This document shows, one piece after another, positions 33,511 to 40,000 of a stretch of 40,000 nt of DNA. Source of the DNA: Glandiceps talaboti (lineage: Eukaryota; Hemichordata; Enteropneusta; Spengelidae); contig NC_135565.1 in assembly GCF_964340395.1 (NCBI RefSeq), positions 5,791,642 to 5,831,641 of the forward strand, in the 5' to 3' direction. Each line of letters begins with the position of its first letter. The stretch's first letter is position 1. The position numbers were made by a program, and so were the translations under genes. The notes beneath the pieces are model-generated. The model was not told the DNA's origin. It worked only from the letters and a program-made list of their open reading frames with translations, and did no database searches.

Positions 33511-34461
33511 GAGTGCGCGGTCCACATTAATACAATATCACGCGAACGCATATTCATAATATTTTGTGAATTATTTGTTATGGCTAAACATATGTAACAA
33601 TAACAGTACGCTATGACGTATGAGTACTAGCGAGAAAACTCGGGGTATTAGCTCTCGTGCTTGCGATGTTTTGAGCTGTATTTTCATTGGCCATGCTTCA
33701 CTGCTTGTGACAGTTTGGACGCAGGGACCACCTCACGCACTGGTGCAAATACCCAGAGTGTAGTACCCAACATTCGTACTCATGCGACATATCATATTGT
33801 GCTGAGTATTCACGTAATCCTAAACGTCCTTATATATAATGTAACACTCTATTTGGATAATCATGAAAAAAATATGAAAGACGAATCACAATGGTTCCAG
33901 TGCACATTATCCTGACAGCAGAAAACAAGACATTAAATATTTACCCTTCGTGATAAGTATTGTTGTAGAATAACACTCAGAACTAATGTGTGTTTTATCT
34001 CAATTTTAAAAACATGATTGTAGTGTCCTGTACAAAGCACTATCTCTCAGGAGATGATAATTGTGTGCAATCTCGACGAATGCATTTGATGATTATTCAA
34101 TTCCACTTGTAATCTACTCTTTTTCGTTAAGCCGCTGTAAAAGGGCTCTTAATGTTATATATAGTAGGGTTCTCCAAAATGACAATTGACTAAGACAACC
34201 CGTTGAGTAATTGCCTACACACGTAAGAGATGTATTAGGCTATAACCCGGTATGTGGTCTGATGGATGCAGGTAATGCTATATCTGTACCTGCCGCGTCA
34301 CTACAGTACTTCCATTATCATCTCATTTCACGTTATGCTTCGTGACGGCCACCAGCATGAATAGAGTAGATCAAACGAGACTAACCTTGAAGATAAAAGT
34401 TTATTGTCAATAACAGTTTGATGTCAAACTTGACCTTATTGGCCAATGTCACTTATGACTA

Positions 34462-34463
<2 letters not shown>

Positions 34464-34492
<29 letters not shown>

Positions 34493-34593
34493 CATACATA
34501 CATACATACATACATACATGCACAAACAAACAAACAAACAAACAAACACAAACAAACAAACAAACAAACAAACAAACAAACAAACAAACAAAC
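34464..34593. repeat. (CATA)n then (AAAC)n microsatellite
   Basis: CATA copies at 34464-34519 are followed by AAAC copies at 34523-34593. Confidence 0.95.
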
Positions 34594-34949
34594 ACTGACG
34601 TAGTTCAGTCTTTCTTTATTTTTAGGCGTCACAAAGTTTCTGTGTGTATGTGCGAATGGGTGTGTGTGTATGTGTGTGTGTGCGTGCGCGTTCGCGCGCA
34701 CGGGCGATGGTGGAACTTGTTGGTAGAGGGTCTTTGATGTGAGAGAGGATAATTCAAGGGGAAAAAAGAAAAAGCTAATGGCTATTCATATTGTGACATA
34801 TAAAATCACTCAGACATCTGAATATAACGAGTGAGAGCTCTGCCTGTTTGACTGATTACTATACTGTTCGCTAGCAACCATGCAATGTGAATAGACCCCT
34901 GGGTATAGAGGTACATTGTATCTTCTACCTCCAAGGTAAATTACTGTAT

Positions 34950-35720
34950 CCTCTGTGTGTTTGTGTAAATGACTTAAAGTCCAAAACAACTGTCTATCTG
35001 TGGATAAATAAAAACTTAAAGTCTAAAACCACTTGGAAGGTTTGTTCATGGTTAGTAGGGATGTTGCTTTCAGTCTGTAATTAGAATATTGTTCAAGACA
35101 AAATATGCATATCTGCCTAGCAACAAGACCAAGTCCATACAAACTGCCAAATGGTGTTGCATATTACAAAGGTAACAGCAGTTATGGATGGGCAAATGGA
35201 TAATCGTTCTTAAATGTACGCAAATATGTCTGGCAACAAGATCACGCCCATAGCAACAGTCAAATAATAATGAGTATTGCAAAGATAAAAAAGGGATAGG
35301 TACTCATGTTGATATATATGTTAGAAATGATCTCATGTTTGCCTAGCAACAACGCCGTGATGGTGATAGCAAGAGCCAAATGGCTGTGTACATTGCAAAT
35401 ATAACATCAGAGTTGGTTAGGCATGTTGATAAATATTTTTTAAAAGAATACACCTAGCAACAATACCATGTCCAGATAGTGGTTTATATGGCAAAGATAA
35501 CAACAAGAGTGGATTGCTAAGTAGATAACTGTTCAGAGATATAACAAAGTGGCCCAGGAGCTAAGAAATGGCACATAGCAATACTAAAATGATGGTGCAT
35601 ATTGCATGCGTAACAACAATGATATGGATTGGCATGTGTGATAAACCTTTTTTTCTAGTTATCACAAACTTTATAGTTGTGCTGCAAATGGCACTGGCGT
35701 TATGTTTTTCATCCGTTTTG
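34950..35720 (-). mobile_element. Family D element, copy 3 (diverged; about five units)
   Basis: Units start at 35117, 35230, 35343, 35454 and about 35560. Upstream, two short segments reading acttaaagtc(c/t)aaaac at about 34972 and 35013 match the start of the ~147-bp repeats of copy 1. The far end has TAGTTGTGCT at 35674-35683, one base different from the other copies. This is the most diverged of the three copies. Confidence 0.75.
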
Positions 35721-35949
35721 CCAAATCTAGAAAGTCAGCATTTCTAGCTTTGCAGTTTCTTCCCTCGGTATGTTTTAGTGTAGTATGTCAAGCAAAGAAG
35801 GGACATCAAATGGAGTACAAGATACTTCTGTTTAACTTATATTCGTTGACGTGTCATCATCTGTCACCAGAATGTATTGCACGTGCGCAAAGAAAGTAAT
35901 GTAATATGAGATATATTACACAGATAATTAACGGAGAGCAATGTCTGAC

Positions 35950-35995
35950 GTGAAATGGTTGGTTCACTATGAAATGTAGTAATGTCAGTACAATT
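35950..35995 (-). repeat. Reverse family C unit downstream of family D copy 3
   Basis: The segment tatgaaatgtagtaatgtcagtac is the complement of the family C core. It lies about 280 bases beyond the end of family D copy 3, a spacing like that of the reverse unit after copy 1. Confidence 0.45.
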
Positions 35996-36227
35996 TGATA
36001 CATAACGATTTACAATTATTTGAACAAATGACATAAGAAACGAAGAAGTCGTTTAACTGCTTAAGGTTATATGTATATCATAAAGATAAACTGGTACGTA
36101 TACTCGATCTCATTTCAACAAATTGCTGAAGAAATCGGCTGAAAACAATTTCTCCTATTTGCTGAATTTGACTAAAGTAAAAGTAAATGTCACATTACTC
36201 GTTCTATGTTGAGTACAGTATGACAAT

Positions 36228-36328
<101 letters not shown>

Positions 36329-37157
36329 AACGCCACTACAAAAATCGATTTTGTTTAATAATGGTAATGATAATTAAATAGTATTTATATATCTATAATA
36401 ATAATGGTTTATTTTGAATTCAAACCGGTGAACCATTAATGATGAAAGAAAATGAGTTACAAGATTAAGAAGTCTGGGGGGGGGGGTGACAATTGATGGA
36501 AGAAAGTGTAGTTGTAGTAAAATATAATAAGAACTCCCAGAACAACGGTAAACCATGAAAGTAAAAGTTTTAAAAACACAGTTACAAATACACAACATGA
36601 AATACTAGTAAAAACAAAAATGTTACACAACAGAGACACTTCAGGTTCAACTTGATACAATACACGACAGGACTGTTTTCCATACGTTTTGTTCTACATT
36701 TGTGATTTTGGTTTTATGGCGCTTTTCATAACCAATGGAATGGTTATCAGGTACATGGTGATGAAGTTTGTGTTGTACACTTACAATCTTGGAACCAAAA
36801 TGTTGACATATTAATACGCCTTCCTTCGAAAATAATGATCCCGAGCTGACGGCAAAATACACAGGGCTATTTTCTGAACTTGATACAAAGCCGACCATGC
36901 ATGATAGAGAAGTGACGTTTTCGTCAAACCACAGCCTCTACTTTCATGGGGGAGGGGGGTCAAACCTTATAAGAAGGATGCGAGTGTAAAGCGATTACTT
37001 TGGTGATTTCATGGATTTGGCCTAACATCAATTATATGTGGTCATGGAGGAAAACATGTCATAGTTACAGGTTTGAGTGTAATGAGGTTGAATTCTACCT
37101 CACAATACTTCCCTGGGATTGTCATGCATAAATAAAGTTATTTCATCCTTAATTGTT

Positions 37158-37186
37158 GTATTGTTATTGTTATTGTTATTGTTATT
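37158..37186. repeat. (TATTGT)n microsatellite
   Basis: About five copies of a six-base unit. Confidence 0.85.
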
Positions 37187-39099
37187 TTCAGATGCAAGTA
37201 CCATTGAACGAATCAAGATATGGACAGCGCGTCTTAAAACTTGAATATCATGGTGAACACAATAAGGACGGAGCAGGTGATGCTTTCTGCCGAGGAGATA
37301 ATCTATATATGACACTATCATAGCAAGACATGAAAGGGTAACTTTCTTTCTCCTCTCGAAAGTGCTTTTATATACTTTACGATGTCCATCACGTTGTCAT
37401 GATGACTCGCGCTACATCATTAGATTTGGCTTTTTAGAAACGGTGTGTTGAGAGGCTCTTTAAAGCCCCTCTTGAGGGTAAATCAACCGGATGCTCAACA
37501 AGGTACAGCAACGCCACGAGACATGGCCCATGAAGCAGGACTTATTACATACTGTCGATGGTGAATTCGTATTGTATACTTGCTCACCACCCACGCCTTA
37601 CGATTATCGGCCTGTGCCTTGCAAGCTTGCTCGTCATACTAAACATTTTGTCGCAATTATCTTTTTTTACAGCTATTGCACTCGCAATATCTTTCTCGAT
37701 ATTATTGATGTCTAGATAGTTTTAACTGTTGACCGGCATCAAAGTATCATGAACCGAGTTATTTTGTAATGATGTTAAATCCCAACTGATTTGCTAAAAA
37801 AATCAACATGAAGCGAATGTGTCTAGTTAAGCGTTTAGCGTTTGCTGAATGTCGTCGTTGAAAGGGCCTCATATGGGACCTGTGGATACATTCAAAAAGA
37901 AGAACTATTTATGATGCACATTTTTTCAGCTCTCACATTTACAAATAGCTGTTTTTTTCATTGAGATGTTATGATTCCTATAGGTAATATTAGAAAAAAA
38001 TAGCACTGATGCAAATAGTTGAGTCTAAGAATCTGTCTAGCATGCACCTTAAACTATAATTATATGAGATTGGTGAAAGTTTACAGAGAGAAATTATGTC
38101 AGAGTGTACAATATTATTTCACGTGTGTGCGTTAAGGGTAAAATAGAAAAAATATCCAAAACTCCAAGACAAATTCTTTAAAATTTGTCAGATCAGAAAC
38201 CACATTCAAGACGGCCACGAAGCTGAATATTGCATCGCAATTGCATCACGATAATATTGTATCCAGTTTGTTAAATGGACTGAGATTAAATTGAGATTAG
38301 TAATTTATATGCTTGCTATATTGATGATAGTTTACAAAGGTGGCGCTGTAATCACATATAATGAACAACTCAGAGTAGTTTGTAGAAAGTAGCCAGCCTC
38401 GAGCTCCATAACATGCTAGCAGAAAAAACGTTCTCGCCCCTTGGTGTGTGAGTATCACTTTCCTTTGGAGGGTGACATATACACAGATATGCACTGCAGT
38501 AGAAGGGACACATGGTAGGCTTGTATTAAGTATAAATGGGAAATGAAACAAGGTTATTTTACACTTGATATAAATCGTACAAATGAATCTAACGCACAGT
38601 GGAATCGCTTTACTTGGGTGTTTACTGCTTGTATTCAAATAAGGTATACGATATATATTATATCAATGTGATGTTCCTTTGTACAGTAATTCAGATGGCA
38701 GAGGTACTGGGTTACGAAATGATTGTATCCAATTAAGGAAACCTTGATTGGTTGTTTTTTGCAATGATGCAGGGCCAACTTGTATACCTATGCATTAGGT
38801 TATATATCTCTTCTTACGACATACGTCGATGCCGTGGAAACAAAAACCCAAACGTAACTATGGCAACAAATTAACCAAAACGCATTTCCTACGTAAAGAC
38901 AATATCAGTCTCAAACGTATATTATGTAACTCTTGCAGAAATGTAAACCCTATTTTCATTTCAAGTGTTAACATCAAAACAGTTCAAAACACACGCTGCT
39001 TCCTTTAACGTTTGCTCAGAATGGAGAAAATTGCTGCTTCTCCTTCTCTACAGAAATGATATTTCTATTAGTAGATGAATATCAACAACGAAATGCGCC

Positions 39100-39113
39100 A
39101 TTACCATAGCAAC
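39100..39113. promoter_or_regulatory. X-box-like site
   Basis: ATTACCATAGCAAC keeps both half-sites of an X-box (YACC-AT-AGCAAC) and differs from the palindrome by two or three bases. No adjacent gene is recognised. Confidence 0.35.
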
Positions 39114-39264
39114 GTAGACGTAGGCTTTGGAGAAAAACATTTTATTATTGTGACAGTGTCATAGTTACTCATCATTTCGTCTCTTTGAAAGCAGTTTGCG
39201 TAAATATTACATGTTGAGTCGTCACTTAACATTAGGAAGTATGCGAGATTTTCCTAAAATAGGA

Positions 39265-39455
39265 AAGTTATTGTTGTTAAAATTTTGCCACAAGAAATTC
39301 CATGGGTAAAATTTAGAAACCATGGCTGTTCGGTGTTATTTTCCATTGACATTTTACCACAAGAAATCCCCATGAAACCTTACATGCTTGACGGTTTTTG
39401 TTGTTGAAATTTTAGCGCAAAAAATCCCCAAAGATAAAAATGTGAAACCTATTAT
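39265..39455. repeat. Three diverged ~64-bp tandem units
   Basis: Segments of the type tgttgaaattttgccacaagaaatccc...gaaacc occur three times, starting near 39268, 39336 and 39396. No function is apparent. Confidence 0.6.
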
Positions 39456-40000
39456 GTAACTTAATTGTGTTTGTTAATTTCCAAAACAATTAATTTATAC
39501 ATTGACCCTGTGTATTTTAAATTGATATAAAGTGTGCAATTTGATTTTTGTTTTCGAAATTTATATCAGATATGGCCTCTGTGCTTTATATGGTCAGACT
39601 TTATTCCCCAATATTTGTCTTTGTTCACCCAAGGAAATTATGAGTAACATAAGGGACCTTGTCACTATGAGTTGTAACATAACCTGTTTGCCATCATGAG
39701 TGTTTAGCATCTGAATGGAATAGTTTATCTGCCTACGCTTAATTTAAGAAAGGAAAAGAGAAAGTATTGTGGCACTTCTGACTCGTTTTTCGGAGACATT
39801 TCGGAGCACTATAACATCAATGACGGAATAAATTCCCACATTTTCTTATGAAATGTGTACAACTTGGTTTTGGCATTGTGTAATGAACTTTACAAATTAA
39901 TATTGTTGTCATCTGACAAATGTATTTCACTATATGAAGTTCAAACAGCAAACAGATATTTTGCCAAGATGTGGCTACCTTTAACGTGGTTTTTTGACAT

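Larger units (their letters stand above)
32931..34463. other. No recognised gene
   Basis: Holds the octamer palindrome, a TTGG run and short TGTCG runs near 33229-33245 and 33336-33348. No coding motif was recognised. Confidence 0.6.

Noticed and set aside
36647-36898. 83-codon minus-strand frame with balanced composition
   Set aside because: No family recognised and no exon borders seen; could be an exon or repeat fragment but cannot be supported.

Overview
The window looks like nuclear DNA from an invertebrate metazoan. It is AT-rich, gene-poor and full of microsatellites, and it carries a decayed LINE and several families of short non-autonomous elements. No prokaryotic operons, ribosome binding sites, tRNA or rRNA genes were seen. 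The one confident protein-coding gene is a single-exon orphan receptor of the GPR19 family. Its intracellular loop 3 and C-terminal tail match what I remember of vertebrate GPR19 closely enough that a bilaterian host is clear. A marine deuterostome (hemichordate, lancelet) or a lophotrochozoan is plausible, but I cannot fix the phylum from the sequence.

Layout. 1-4050: no recognised gene; an RFX-type X-box palindrome, one copy of a ~460-bp inverted-repeat element (family A) and simple repeats. 4050-6160: a second family A copy abutting a composite element (family D) made of a terminal hairpin, a microsatellite, ~147-bp diverged repeats and six ~114-bp tandem units; it is followed by units of a ~43-bp repeat (family C). 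6160-9540: no recognised gene. 9540-18000: family C block, one family E MITE, a 137-bp MITE with perfect 25-bp arms, very long ATGT/ATCT/ACAG arrays, a third family A copy inside repeat sequence, and a degenerate ~58-bp array. 18115-20480: a 5'-truncated, frameshifted LINE on the minus strand. 20480-29550: mostly no recognised gene, with a fold-back arrangement of family C, a ~216-bp palindrome with a (TA)n centre, a family A copy nested inside family C, and a ~22-bp minisatellite. 29564-30838: the GPR19-like exon. 30840-40000: the second family E copy in opposite orientation, two more family D copies, a perfect palindrome containing two divergent octamer sites, and otherwise unassigned DNA.

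How it fits together. The receptor gene sits alone in repeat-rich DNA. A strong 3' splice site just upstream of its start codon and a consensus 5' splice site overlapping its stop codon suggest one coding exon between non-coding exons. The most interesting non-genic signal is family D with C. Its features (terminal hairpin, subterminal inverted motif, internal microsatellite, central minisatellite) recall non-autonomous Helentron/HINE elements of arthropods and 'pearl' elements of bivalves. That classification is inference and needs a genome-wide comparison.
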